A stretch of 64,000 bases of DNA, from positions 3,286,001 to 3,350,000 of the forward strand of contig OZ241343.1 of the NCBI GenBank assembly GCA_965200505.1, in the 5' to 3' direction. Of the stretch, positions 52,617-63,672 are shown piece by piece (within the stretch, counting starts at the first letter, position 1; the number at the start of each line of letters is the position of its first letter). The position numbers and the translations under genes were made by a program. The notes under the pieces were generated by a model. The model was not told the DNA's origin, did no database searches, and saw only the letters and a program-made list of their open reading frames with translations. This DNA is from VXNE01 sp965200505 (lineage in GTDB: Bacteria > Pseudomonadota > Gammaproteobacteria > Pseudomonadales > Azotimanducaceae).

Positions 52617-53891
52617 CTAGAAAAACACGAAGGAGCGAACCACCACGTTCTTGCGGCACGGCGCGTCGGCGGGCGCGGTGGGGTCCACGCAGGCCGTATG
52701 GAAAGACCAGCGCGAAACGGAGCCGTCCGTCACGGAGTCGTAGCATTTCAGCATGGACACTTCGTTCGGCTTTTGCTGTGGCAGCCAATACCAGTCGTGT
52801 TCGGGCCGGTAGGTGAAGCGCGTGGTTTCGCCAACGCGGTCGTCGTAGATGCGGTAGTTGTTGATGTACGGCTGGTCCGCGAAGGATGGCCACGCGCACA
52901 GCACGAACGGGTTCTGGCGCACGGTTTCCATCGGTTTGGCGAGGTTGATGGACATGAAGCGCCGCGCCATCTTGGCGTCCGCCTCGGCCTCGGTGTAGTG
53001 CTGTTCGCGGCCGAAGTTGCGCAGGTTCTTGGTGAGCAGCTCGCGGCAGCGCACCCGGCCGCTGTTGTCGTTCAAGTCGTTGTGGACCAAGTTGGCGTAG
53101 CCGGCGTTCACGCCCGGGATCTTGTTGTCTTGGTCTTCGGTGCGGTCGCCTTGGTAGTCCTTGTCGAACACGTCGTGGTTGTACACGAGGGCGTCCGTGG
53201 CGCCGGGGAAGAAGCTCAGCAGCAGCGCTTCCATCTCCAAGTAGAAGACGCGCTCCACCTCGTGGGCGTCGTAGAAGTTTCGGCACTTGGATTCGCAGTG
53301 CGCCACGGCGACGCCGAGCCGGTCCATGCACTGCGCGGAGTAGGGCGAGAGGCCCGGATGGTATTCGCCAATGCGGCGGGCGTCGCGCAGCACTTGGGGA
53401 AAGTAGAGGCAGCGCCGCCCGATGTTGCGCTCTTCCTGCTTGAGGGCCTTCGCGTCGGCCTCGCGCGCTGGGTCGCGCCAGAGCGCGTTGGAGGAGACGA
53501 CGGAGTAGGAAGGGTCTTCGTGGACGGTGTATCGCAACGGCAGCGCCAAACCGCCTTCCGGCGCCGTGATGCCGTTCGCCCGGATGTGTTCCAAACACTC
53601 CTCGTAGGTGCGAAAACCCGCCCCCCACTGCGTTTCGATGGGGCCGGGCGGCGCATTCTCGATCATGTCCACCACGTTTTGCCCAACGCCAGACGCGATT
53701 TGCGCCAACGCATCGTCCAGCGCCAACGCGGTGCCGGCGTCTCCATCCCGGTCGAAGGCCATGTAGGAACGCCCGCCATGGGCGGCTTTCGGCGCACCCT
53801 GCCCGGCGGTGAGTTGGAATGGCGGCACATAGGTGGTTGTGGCGCCGCTGGCTTGCCGCGGAGCCTCCGCGACGGCTGTGGCTTGGCTCAC
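52617..53891 (-). CDS. CmcJ/NvfI-like oxidoreductase
   Basis: A 424-residue protein. The C-terminal pattern EVSMLKCYDSVTDGSVSRWSFHTACVDP followed by RKNVVVRSFVFF and the central LVHNDLNDNSGRVR (possible HxD metal site), with RIYDDRVGETTRF, match the CmcJ/NvfI family. Those proteins are Fe/2OG-type enzymes or partners in cephamycin and meroterpenoid tailoring. The N terminus is longer than in the typical family, and the Cys-rich SKCRNFYDAHEVERV is unusual. Function in this cell is unknown. It heads a co-oriented set with PhyH and the symporter. Confidence 0.75.
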   Translation of the reverse strand: MSQATAVAEAPRQASGATTTYVPPFQLTAGQGAPKAAHGGRSYMAFDRDGDAGTALALDDALAQIASGVGQNVVDMIENAPPGPIETQWGAGFRTYEECLEHIRANGITAPEGGLALPLRYTVHEDPSYSVVSSNALWRDPAREADAKALKQEERNIGRRCLYFPQVLRDARRIGEYHPGLSPYSAQCMDRLGVAVAHCESKCRNFYDAHEVERVFYLEMEALLLSFFPGATDALVYNHDVFDKDYQGDRTEDQDNKIPGVNAGYANLVHNDLNDNSGRVRCRELLTKNLRNFGREQHYTEAEADAKMARRFMSINLAKPMETVRQNPFVLCAWPSFADQPYINNYRIYDDRVGETTRFTYRPEHDWYWLPQQKPNEVSMLKCYDSVTDGSVSRWSFHTACVDPTAPADAPCRKNVVVRSFVFF

Positions 53892-54066
53892 AGACGATCC
53901 CCCAAATCCGTAAACGCCCTAATGTAGCACAGGATGGCCTGTGCCTCGGTGTGCCGCGGCTGTGGGCGGCGGCGTGGAGGTGCCAGCTCACCGTACCGCC
54001 CCAACGCCGCCGCCTCGACTACCATGCTTGGGACGGAACCGATGACGGCCGGGGGAATCGCAGCCG

Positions 54067-55344
54067 ATGCAAGACCTGCTCGCGCGCCGTGACGCGCTGC
54101 TTGGCGCCGGTGCGCCGCTCTTCTACGAAACACCCCTCAACATCGTGCGGGGGCAGGGGGTGCGGCTCTTCGACGCCGCCGGCCGGCGCTACCTGGACTT
54201 CTACAACAATGTCCCCTGCGTTGGCCACTGCCACCCGCGGGTGGTGGCGGCGGTCGCCGAGCAGGCCGGCACGCTGAACGTCCACAGCCGGTACGTCCAT
54301 GCGGGCGTGTTGGATTACGCCGAGCGGCTCACCGGATTGCTGCACGATGGCTTGCAGAGCGTGGTGTTCGCGTGTTCCGGCACGGAAGCGAACGAGGTGG
54401 CGATGCGCATGGCGCGGCTCGTCACCGGCGGGCGCGGCTTCATCTGCACGAACGCCGCCTATCACGGCAGCAGCGCGGAACTTGGCAAGTTGACCCGCGT
54501 CCGCGACGCCCGGCATCCGGAGATTCGCGCCATTCCATTCCCGGAGCGCTATCGGCCCGTGCGCGAGGGCGCCAGCGAGGCGGAACTCAAGGCGCTCTAC
54601 TTGGGGAAGGTGCAGGAAGCCATCGACGAACTCGCCGCGGCCGGCATCCCGCTGGCCGGGATGTTGGTGTGCCCCATCCTCGCCAACGAAGGCTTGCCGG
54701 ACGTTCCCGCCGGCTTCATGGCCGCAGCCGCGGCGCTGGTGCGCGCGGCCGGAGGGCTCTTCCTTTGTGACGAGGTGCAGGCCGGCTTTTGCCGCAGCGG
54801 CCGTTGGTGGGGCCACGAAACGGCCGCCTTCGAGCCGGACATCGTCACCCTCGGCAAGCCGATGGGGGCCGGCGTGCCGCTCGCCGCCGTGGTCGCCTCG
54901 CAAGAACACGTCAGCGCGTTCCGCAAAGCCACCCGTTACTTCAACACGTTCGCCGCCAGCCCCTTGCAGGCCGCGGCGGGCATGGCGGTGCTGGATGTGA
55001 TCGAAGGGGAGGGCCTGCAGGAGCACGCCGCGCAGCTCGGCGCTCATCTCTTGGCCGAGCTCAAGCGCCGCAAGGGCCAATGCGATGCCATCGGCGACGT
55101 GCGCGGCTGCGGGCTCTTCGCCGGCGTCGAGTGGGTGTCGGCCCCGGCCGGCAAGGCCCCGGACCGGCACGGCGCCCTCAAGGTGGTGGAGCAGCTCAAG
55201 GACAAGGGCTTTCTCACCGGCGCCGCGGGCGCCTTCGGCAACGTGGTGAAGATTCGCCCGCCGCTGGTCGTGCAGCGCGAGGACGTGGACGCCTTCTTGG
55301 CCGCCTTCGACGAGACCCTGCGTGAAATGAATGTCGCGGCTTGA
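54067..55344 (+). CDS. Class III aminotransferase-family PLP enzyme, possible phospho-lyase
   Basis: A 425-residue fold-type I PLP enzyme. Motifs include NVPCVGHCHPRVV, the FACSGTEANEVAMRM phosphate loop, the FLCDEVQAGFCRSG Asp, and the Schiff-base Lys264 in TLGKPMGAGVPLAA. Its 3' end overlaps a kinase gene by 14 bases. Human AGXT2L1 and AGXT2L2 are aminotransferase-like phospho-lyases acting on phosphoethanolamine and phosphohydroxylysine, and they occur with such kinases. So ammonia-releasing phospho-lyase activity is likelier than transamination. The exact substrate is inferred. Confidence 0.82.
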   Translation: MQDLLARRDALLGAGAPLFYETPLNIVRGQGVRLFDAAGRRYLDFYNNVPCVGHCHPRVVAAVAEQAGTLNVHSRYVHAGVLDYAERLTGLLHDGLQSVVFACSGTEANEVAMRMARLVTGGRGFICTNAAYHGSSAELGKLTRVRDARHPEIRAIPFPERYRPVREGASEAELKALYLGKVQEAIDELAAAGIPLAGMLVCPILANEGLPDVPAGFMAAAAALVRAAGGLFLCDEVQAGFCRSGRWWGHETAAFEPDIVTLGKPMGAGVPLAAVVASQEHVSAFRKATRYFNTFAASPLQAAAGMAVLDVIEGEGLQEHAAQLGAHLLAELKRRKGQCDAIGDVRGCGLFAGVEWVSAPAGKAPDRHGALKVVEQLKDKGFLTGAAGAFGNVVKIRPPLVVQREDVDAFLAAFDETLREMNVAA

Positions 55345-56338
55345 TGTCGATGCCGCCGCGGCGTTGGCCCGCGCGGCGCTGCCGGCGTGGGGATTCACCG
55401 ACGCGAAGCTGGAACTCGCCTCGCAGTCCGAGAACACCGTGTATCGCGTGCATGCGGCCGCTGACGAGTGCTTCGCGTTGCGCATCCATCGGCCCGGCTA
55501 CCACGACTTGGACGCGCTCAATGCCGAGCTGGCCTTCTGCGCCGCCTTGGCCGAGGCGGGTGTGCGGGTGCCGAGGGCGCGCCGCGCCTTGGACGGCCGG
55601 GGCTTCGTGCTCGCCACCGCGCCGGGCGGGGAAAGCCGCTACGTCAGCATGATCGAGTGGGTCGCCGGGCAGCGGTTGCACGATGTCATGGCGGCCGCCG
55701 AGGAGGGCGAGGTTGAGGGCCACTTTCACGCTTTGGGCGGTGTCGCGGCAAGCATCCACAATCACACCAATGGCTGGCGCCCGCCGGCGGGATTCCGCCG
55801 CCACGCGCTCGATGCCGATGGCTTGCTGGGGCACACCCCGTTCTGGGGCGCGTTCTGGGAACATCCGGCGCTCTCCGCGGCGCAGCGCCGGTTGGTGCTG
55901 GCCGGGGCCCGGCGACTTCACGCGGCGCTCGTGGCGTATGGCAAAGGGCGCGACCGCTACGGCTTGATCCATGCGGACCTGCATCCGCACAACGTCTTGG
56001 TCGATGGCGAAGCGCTTACCGTCATCGACTTTGACGACGCCGGCTATGGGTGGCACGCCTACGAATTGGCGGTGGCCATGTTCGGCCATCGTGCGGATCC
56101 ACGCCTTGCGGTGATGCTGGACGCGCTGGTGGCCGGCTATCGGGCCGCGCGGCCGCTGGATGACCGCGCCGTCGCCGCGGTGCCGGCGTTCATGGCCATT
56201 CGTGCCATCGCCCTCTTGGGCTGGCTCAAGCACCGCCCGGAAGTGGAACACGGCAGGGCATACGCGGCGGAGCTCATCGAGTACGCCTGCCTTGCGTGTG
56301 AGCGGTTTCTATCGCTGCCCTCGGATGCGGTAATCTGA
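55331..56338 (+). CDS. APH-family kinase, possible hydroxylysine or ethanolamine kinase
   Basis: A 335-residue aminoglycoside-phosphotransferase-fold kinase. The catalytic loop is LIHADLHPHNVLV near residue 213 with Asp and Asn, and VIDFDDAGYG provides the Mg-binding Asp. The N-terminal nucleotide region is LASQSENTVYRV. Its start codon lies 14 bases inside the PLP enzyme gene, so the two are made together. Hydroxylysine kinase (HYKK/AGPHD1) shows this pairing with phosphohydroxylysine lyase, and fused bacterial versions occur. Other amino-alcohol substrates are possible. Confidence 0.8.
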   Translation: MSRLDVDAAAALARAALPAWGFTDAKLELASQSENTVYRVHAAADECFALRIHRPGYHDLDALNAELAFCAALAEAGVRVPRARRALDGRGFVLATAPGGESRYVSMIEWVAGQRLHDVMAAAEEGEVEGHFHALGGVAASIHNHTNGWRPPAGFRRHALDADGLLGHTPFWGAFWEHPALSAAQRRLVLAGARRLHAALVAYGKGRDRYGLIHADLHPHNVLVDGEALTVIDFDDAGYGWHAYELAVAMFGHRADPRLAVMLDALVAGYRAARPLDDRAVAAVPAFMAIRAIALLGWLKHRPEVEHGRAYAAELIEYACLACERFLSLPSDAVI

Positions 56339-56376
56339 CGGCCTCTTGAGGTCACGCGCACGAGGGCCGGCAGCCC

Positions 56377-57252
56377 ATGTTCAACACCAGCGAAGGCCAA
56401 CACGCCCAAACAAGCATCCGCACGGCTTATCGCACGTTCGAGGTGGCTTCGCTCACGCCGCACATTGGGGCGGAGGTGCGCGATGTGGATCTCGCCGCGC
56501 CGCTCTCCAACGAGCAGGCGCAAGATCTCCACGACGCTTGGCTGGACTGGAAGCTCCTGGTGTTTCGAGACCAAGAACTGACTCGCGAGCACCACAAGGC
56601 GTTCGCCCGCCGCTTCGGCAAGCTGCATGTACACCCGATGCAGCACCAATACCGGGGCGATCCGGAAATCCTCAAGGTGAAGACGAGCGGGGATTCCGCC
56701 TACACCGCCGGCGACGGTTGGCACACGGACGTGACCTGCGACGAAATCCCGCCCTTGGGTTCGATGCTCTACGTCACCGAAACGCCGGCGTGCGGGGGTG
56801 GCGACACGCTGTTCGCGGACATGTGCCTCGCCTACGAGCTGCTCTCGGAACCGATGCGGCAGTTTCTCGCCGGGCTCACGGCCGTGCATGATGGTGCCTT
56901 GCCGTATGTCGGCTCCTACAAGTCCACGCCTCCGGAAGGTGGCTATCCACGCAACGAGCATCCGGTGGTCACGCGCCATCCCGAGACGGGGCAGCCGGTG
57001 CTGTACGTCAACCGCGGCTTCACGTCGCACATCGTGGGGCTGTCTTCGGCGGAGAGCCGTGCCGTGCTCGAGATGCTGTATCGCCACATCGATTCCACGC
57101 CGCGGCTGTGGTGTCGGGTGGAGTGGCGGCCGAAGACGCTGACGTTCTGGGACAACCGCTGCACCCAGCACCATGCGGTGTGGGACTACTACCCCCACAG
57201 CCGCTATGGCGAGCGGGTGTCCATCGTGGGAGACGTGCGGCCCGCCGCTTGA
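56377..57252 (+). CDS. TauD/TfdA-family dioxygenase
   Basis: A 291-residue Fe(II)/2-oxoglutarate oxygenase. The metal ligands are His116 and Asp118 in GWHTDV and a distal His near 266 in TQHHAVWDYYPHSRYGERVS, whose Arg binds 2-oxoglutarate. The N terminus LTPHIGAEVRDVDLAAPLS is standard for the family. Members oxidise taurine, sulfonates, phenoxyacetates or quaternary amines. A role in taurine or betaine use is plausible but not shown. It follows the kinase gene after 38 bases and may share its transcript. Confidence 0.87.
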   Translation: MFNTSEGQHAQTSIRTAYRTFEVASLTPHIGAEVRDVDLAAPLSNEQAQDLHDAWLDWKLLVFRDQELTREHHKAFARRFGKLHVHPMQHQYRGDPEILKVKTSGDSAYTAGDGWHTDVTCDEIPPLGSMLYVTETPACGGGDTLFADMCLAYELLSEPMRQFLAGLTAVHDGALPYVGSYKSTPPEGGYPRNEHPVVTRHPETGQPVLYVNRGFTSHIVGLSSAESRAVLEMLYRHIDSTPRLWCRVEWRPKTLTFWDNRCTQHHAVWDYYPHSRYGERVSIVGDVRPAA

Positions 57253-57292
57253 ACGGGCCGGGCGTCGGGTAAGAAGCGCTCTACAGGGTCAG

Positions 57293-57964
57293 CTAGAGCG
57301 CCACGCCCTCCAGCTGCGCCAAGCCGTCGTCAATCTTCGCCAGGTAGCGTGAACCGGCCGGCAGCCAACGGCTGCGGTTGGCGTTGCGGGGGCCGAGATT
57401 GTAGTAGCGCAGCGCGCACTCGATGTCGCCACACGCCTCTTGGAACGCCGCCAGAATCTGTGCGCCGCAGTAGATGTTCTCGGCCGGATCGTGCAGGTCG
57501 TCACCGCAGAACGAACGCCAGAAGTCAACGCGCACTTGCGCCGGCCCGAAGGCGCCGACCGCGGACCGCGCATCCTTCTTGAAGGAACTCTCCGCGAGCA
57601 CCACGCTGGCGAGCAGTTCCGGCGCCAGGCGCTGGCGTGTGGCGGCTTCCAAAATCCACCCGGCGAACTCGTGGGCCACGGCTTCGCGCAAGCCGAACGC
57701 CATGCTCTTCTTCTCGGCGAAGGCCGCGCGTTGGGCCGCCCAGGAGACCGACGGCGGATGGGCAGCCGGCAGCGCATGGGCCTGCATTTGCGGCCGCGCC
57801 GCATCACCCAAGGAGCGGGCGGCGTCCGCTCCCAACACGGCGAAGGCGAGAACGCCACCGCCGAACGCGAGCCCGCGCACGATGAGCGGCGGGTTGCGCA
57901 TTAGCCGCGCCGCCCACCCCAAGGACAGCCAGACCCACCGCAGAGGCGTTGGCAGACGCCGCAT
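57293..57964 (-). CDS. Lytic transglycosylase (SLT domain)
   Basis: A 223-residue exported protein. A membrane-anchor segment (LIVRGLAFGGGVLAFAVLG) is at residues 28-46. The SLT domain includes the catalytic Glu in LLASVVLAESSFKKDA, then VGAFGPAQVRVDFW and ALRYYNLG, with NRSRWLPAGSRYLAKI at the end. It cleaves peptidoglycan glycan strands, making 1,6-anhydro ends. The ATG at 57964 has GGGGAGGAG 4 bases upstream. Its gene is isolated on the minus strand, after the membrane pyrophosphatase. Confidence 0.85.
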   Translation of the reverse strand: MRRLPTPLRWVWLSLGWAARLMRNPPLIVRGLAFGGGVLAFAVLGADAARSLGDAARPQMQAHALPAAHPPSVSWAAQRAAFAEKKSMAFGLREAVAHEFAGWILEAATRQRLAPELLASVVLAESSFKKDARSAVGAFGPAQVRVDFWRSFCGDDLHDPAENIYCGAQILAAFQEACGDIECALRYYNLGPRNANRSRWLPAGSRYLAKIDDGLAQLEGVAL

Positions 57965-58129
57965 CGGACTCCTCCCCATGAAGTCGATGGCGCGAATTGT
58001 TGGCTCAGGCGCGGCCCTTGTCAAGAGAAAATTGAGACAAAATGGAGAAAATCCTAACGACGCTCCATCCGCCGCCACGCCGCGCTTCTGCCGGGGCCGC
58101 TGTGGCCTAGCAGCCCCGTTGCAAACACC

Positions 58130-60163
<2,034 letters not shown>

Positions 60164-60472
60164 CGATTACCTCGGGCGTGCCGTCCTGACTTAAAGGTGT
60201 GGCGGGGGCGCCTGTGCTCGCCGGATCACACGGCGTCCAGCGCGTGTGACCGGCGGTTGCCGGCGATGGCGGCGCCGTCCACCGTCGGGGGCGCAATGAT
60301 AGCGAACGCCCGCCCGCGAAGAAAACGCGCCGCTGGGGCGGGCGATGGTGTGCGGCTTGGCCGTTTGTGCGGCGGCCTCGACCGAGACGGGGTTGACGTG
60401 CGTGGGCGTCAGTCCCGTCGGGCGTTGGCAAGTCCGAACGAGCCGCTCTCCGGCGCCAGCCCGACCTCCGAA
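60164..60472. other. Intergenic region between pilQ and hppA
   Basis: About 309 bases without a supported gene. It should hold the hppA promoter, since that gene begins 10 bases inside. Open frames crossing it on the plus strand are antisense extensions. Confidence 0.5.
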
Positions 60473-61912
60473 TCACTCCTCCGCCGTTTCCTCCACCACC
60501 CGGGGCGTGATGAAGATCAAGAGTTCCTGCTTGTCGTCGCGCTCGAAGGTGCGGCGGAACAGGCGGCCCAGCCATGGGATGTCGCCGAGCACGGGCGTCT
60601 TGGTGGTCGTCAGGTTCTTGTCCGTGCGGAACATGCCGCCGAGCACCACGGTTTCGCCGTCATCGACCAGCACCTGCGTGGCGATCGCCGTGGTGTCGAT
60701 GCTGGGAATGCCGTTATAGACGCGGCCAACGGCGTCTTGGTTCACGCTGAGATCCATGATGATGCGGTCGTTGGGCGTGATGCGCGGCGTCACCTCAAGG
60801 GACAGCACGGCCTCCTTGAAGGAGGTGGAGGTGGCGCCGGAGCTGCTCGCTTCCTGATACGGTATCTGCACCCCGGAGCGGATCGTCGCCGGCCGCTTGT
60901 CGGCGGTGATGACGGTCGGGCGCGCCACCACTTCCGCGTGGCCCTTGGAAGTCAACGCCGAGAGCTCAAGGTCGATGAGGTAGTTGGTGCCGGTGACGCC
61001 GACGCCGAAGGTGGCCGCCGCCTCCGGCACGGCGAGATCCACCGCCATGTGCGTGGGCGAGGTGATCTTGGTCGGCTCGGTCGGATCCGCCAAGCCGTTC
61101 TGCAGCTCGCTCAGGGTCTCCAAGCTGCCGCCGGCGCGGACGGAGGCGTCGCCCACCGCCTTGAGCGCCGCGCCGCCCCAGCGGATGCCGAGCCGCTCGG
61201 TGAAGTTGGCGTTGGCGTTCACGATGCGCGACTCGATGGCGACTTGGCGCACCGGCACGTCCAGTTGCGCGATCACGGCGCGGAGCGCCGCGGCGTTGGC
61301 GGCGGTGTCGGTGAGGATGATGGCGTTGGTGCGCTCATCGACGAGTGCGGTGCCGCGTTTGGAGAACAGCGTGGCCTCACCGCCGCCGCTCGATAGCAGC
61401 GTCACGAGATCGGCGGCGTTGGCGTAGCGGATTTGGATGAACTCGGTTTTGAGGGGTGCGAGTTCGGCCAGTTGGCTGCGGCTCTTGAGCTCAAGCTCCT
61501 CCTGCGCCGCGAGCTCGGCCGCCGGCGCCACCAGCAGCACGTTGCCCACTTGGCGCTTGCCGAGGCCTTGGGTGCGAAGGATCAAGTCCAGCGCTTGCTC
61601 CCACGGCACCTGCTCGAGGCGCAACGTGAGCCGGCCGGCCACCGCGTCGCTGGCGATGAGGTTCAAGTCCGTGAAGTCGGCCAGCACCTGCAGTGCCCGG
61701 CGGGTCTCGATGTCTTGGAAGTTGAGGGTGATCTGGTCCGCGGCCTCTGCCGCGCTTGTGGGTGCGCCGCAGAACACGCCTGTCGCCAGCAGACCCAGCA
61801 CAAGGCGATGCAACGTCCGGAGCCAGCGCCGAACTCCCGCCCTCCGTGGCGGCGAGGCGCGGAGACGGCGCCGACGCCAAGACGGCGCTGTGTAGCGCTC
61901 AATCTTCGCCAT
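60473..61912 (-). CDS. pilQ: Type IV pilus secretin PilQ (short form)
   Basis: A 479-residue secretin. After a signal sequence (LVLGLLATGVFCGAPTSAAEA) come the STN/N0 domain (ITLNFQDIETRRALQVLADF), the N1 domain with FIQIRYANAADLVTLL and TNAIILTDTAANAAALRAVI, and the C-terminal secretin domain with VLGGMFRTDKN and TPVLGDIPWLGRLFRR. It forms the outer-membrane pore for pili. Most PilQ proteins are about 700 residues with AMIN domains before N0; this one has none. The ATG at 61912 overlaps the pilP stop by 14 bases. Confidence 0.93.
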   Translation of the reverse strand: MAKIERYTAPSWRRRRLRASPPRRAGVRRWLRTLHRLVLGLLATGVFCGAPTSAAEAADQITLNFQDIETRRALQVLADFTDLNLIASDAVAGRLTLRLEQVPWEQALDLILRTQGLGKRQVGNVLLVAPAAELAAQEELELKSRSQLAELAPLKTEFIQIRYANAADLVTLLSSGGGEATLFSKRGTALVDERTNAIILTDTAANAAALRAVIAQLDVPVRQVAIESRIVNANANFTERLGIRWGGAALKAVGDASVRAGGSLETLSELQNGLADPTEPTKITSPTHMAVDLAVPEAAATFGVGVTGTNYLIDLELSALTSKGHAEVVARPTVITADKRPATIRSGVQIPYQEASSSGATSTSFKEAVLSLEVTPRITPNDRIIMDLSVNQDAVGRVYNGIPSIDTTAIATQVLVDDGETVVLGGMFRTDKNLTTTKTPVLGDIPWLGRLFRRTFERDDKQELLIFITPRVVEETAEE

Positions 61913-62474
61913 CTTCTTCAGCCGGTGCCGATGCGAGGTCCACGATGGCCACGTCGCTGGGGGTGGTCAGTGCGATCCGGCGCTCCCGCCAAGCCCAGCC
62001 CCCGGCGCCGTCGGAAATGGTCTCCACGACGTCGATGCCGGTGGCGTGGATGGCACGGGCTTGGCCGAAATCGGTGCCGAGGAAGTCGCCGCGCTGTACC
62101 CGATGGATGCGCTCTTGCGCATCTTGAACGAGGGCGAGGGTCCAGCGGCCATGGGACAGCGTGCCCACCATGCGCAGTTGCCCGATGGAGAATCGCTCCA
62201 ATGGCTGCTTGGGGCGGCTCAAGTTCGGCGCCGGCGGGGTGCCCGCGCTGGCGTCATCGTTGGGCGCGGCCTCCTTGGGCTGGAATGGGTCTCGCAACGC
62301 CGTCGCCGCGTAGCTGAACGGTGCCGGTGCTGGGGCGGCCGGCGTGGGCGCCGCGGCGGTGCTTGGCGGCGTCGCGTCATCCAAGAACGCCTGCAGGGTT
62401 TCATGGCCTTCGTCCGCGCAGCCGCCCACCGCCAGCGCCAAAGCGGCCGTCAAGGAAGTTGCCGGCGCCCTCAT
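61899..62474 (-). CDS. pilP: Type IV pilus inner-membrane lipoprotein PilP
   Basis: A 191-residue protein with an N-terminal lipobox-like signal (LALAVGGCADEG), a Pro/Ala-rich linker, and a compact domain containing YAATALRDPFQPK, PLERFSIGQLRMVGTL and VQRGDFLGTDFG. PilP links the PilNO inner-membrane complex to PilQ. It overlaps pilO at its start by 4 bases and pilQ at its end. Confidence 0.92.
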   Translation of the reverse strand: MRAPATSLTAALALAVGGCADEGHETLQAFLDDATPPSTAAAPTPAAPAPAPFSYAATALRDPFQPKEAAPNDDASAGTPPAPNLSRPKQPLERFSIGQLRMVGTLSHGRWTLALVQDAQERIHRVQRGDFLGTDFGQARAIHATGIDVVETISDGAGGWAWRERRIALTTPSDVAIVDLASAPAEEDGED

Positions 62475-63082
62475 GCCGCCGCCTCCCGTGTGCGGTAACG
62501 GTAAGTCTTCGCCAGCACCGTGAGCCGCAGCGTGGCCGCGGACGGCAGGGGCGCCAGCTCGAAGTCATGCAATGTCACAAGGCGCGGCAGGTTGGCGACG
62601 GCGCCGGTGAAGGCGCCCAGCTGGTGATAGTCCCCGATCAAGGTGAGGCTGATGGGCAGCTCGACGTAGTGTTCGCCGATGTGTTCCTCCCGTAGTTCGA
62701 CGCGCTCGACCACCAAGCGGTTCACCACCGCCGCGGCGGCGATGTCCTCCACGAGGCCGGGCACTTCCGTGTCCGCCGGCAGGGTGGCGACCAGGGCGGC
62801 GAAGGCGTCTGCCAAGGCCGCCTCGCGCTCCCTCAACGCGGGAAGGTCGCGGGCCTCAAGGGCCTTGGCGCGAAACGTGGCTTTGAGCCCCGCTGCCACC
62901 GCCTCGCTGGCATGAAGGGCATCGCGCTTGCCCTCCACATGGAAGAACCAAGACGCCAGGAACGTGCTCAAGCCCAGCGCGAGCAGGGCCAGCCATTGAG
63001 CGGGGCGCGGCCACTCCGCGGCCTCCCGCACATCGAGCGCGGCCCAATCGAAGGCGGCCAGTTCGGCGTGCCAAGCCATCAT
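62471..63082 (-). CDS. pilO: Type IV pilus assembly protein PilO
   Basis: A 203-residue inner-membrane protein with one transmembrane segment (WLALLALGLSTFLASWFFHV), a coiled-coil stretch (ALEARDLPALREREAALADAF), and a C-terminal ferredoxin-like domain with YVELPISLTLIGDYHQLGAF. It pairs with PilN. Start and stop codons overlap the neighbouring genes by 4 bases, the tight spacing expected in pilMNOPQ. Confidence 0.93.
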   Translation of the reverse strand: MMAWHAELAAFDWAALDVREAAEWPRPAQWLALLALGLSTFLASWFFHVEGKRDALHASEAVAAGLKATFRAKALEARDLPALREREAALADAFAALVATLPADTEVPGLVEDIAAAAVVNRLVVERVELREEHIGEHYVELPISLTLIGDYHQLGAFTGAVANLPRLVTLHDFELAPLPSAATLRLTVLAKTYRYRTREAAA

Positions 63083-63672
63083 TGCCTGGCCCCGAATGTA
63101 GTGGCCGGCGCGGTGCCGACATGCGCGGCGGCGAGGGCGAACTCAAGCTCAAAGTCCACCGAACCGGCACCGTAAGGGCCCTGCGCCGAGCGCTCCTCGA
63201 CATGCCTCAAGGCGGGCGCCGCGAAGACGTCAGTGCGCTCGATGTTGCGCATCAGCGTGGAGATGCGCCCAAGAGACACGGCCGCACCACCGGCTGCGAG
63301 GCTGTCGCCAGTGCGGGCGATGGTCGCCAGGTGGAGGCCGTCGGCCAAAGTGCGGGGCAGGGCGTCGAGGATGCGCGCCACCGTCGAGCGCCCCGCGCGC
63401 AGCTGCTCGAACTCTTGAACGCGGCTCAGCAGCCGCGTCTCGCGCCCGCGCAGTTGCGTGGCCTCGGCGATGCGCTGCTCCAACTCGGCGATGCGTTGGT
63501 TGAGCAGGTTGTTGCGGGCCGCCTCGAGCGCCGCGGCACGGTCGATGAGCACACCGATGCCGACGGCCAGCACCACGCCCGACAGCCCCGCCGCCGCCAG
63601 CTCGAAACCAAAGCGCCGGCGCCGTCGTGCCCGCGCCCAGTCGCGCCACGGCAGCAGGTTCACGCCGCTCAT
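63079..63672 (-). CDS. pilN: Type IV pilus assembly protein PilN
   Basis: A 197-residue protein starting with the PilM-binding peptide MSGVNLLPWRDW. A transmembrane segment (LAAAGLSGVVLAVGIGVLID) and a coiled-coil follow, then the periplasmic domain. The ATG at 63672 overlaps the pilM stop (ATGA); a longer frame upstream would overlap pilM and is rejected. Confidence 0.93.
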   Translation of the reverse strand: MSGVNLLPWRDWARARRRRRFGFELAAAGLSGVVLAVGIGVLIDRAAALEAARNNLLNQRIAELEQRIAEATQLRGRETRLLSRVQEFEQLRAGRSTVARILDALPRTLADGLHLATIARTGDSLAAGGAAVSLGRISTLMRNIERTDVFAAPALRHVEERSAQGPYGAGSVDFELEFALAAAHVGTAPATTFGARQ

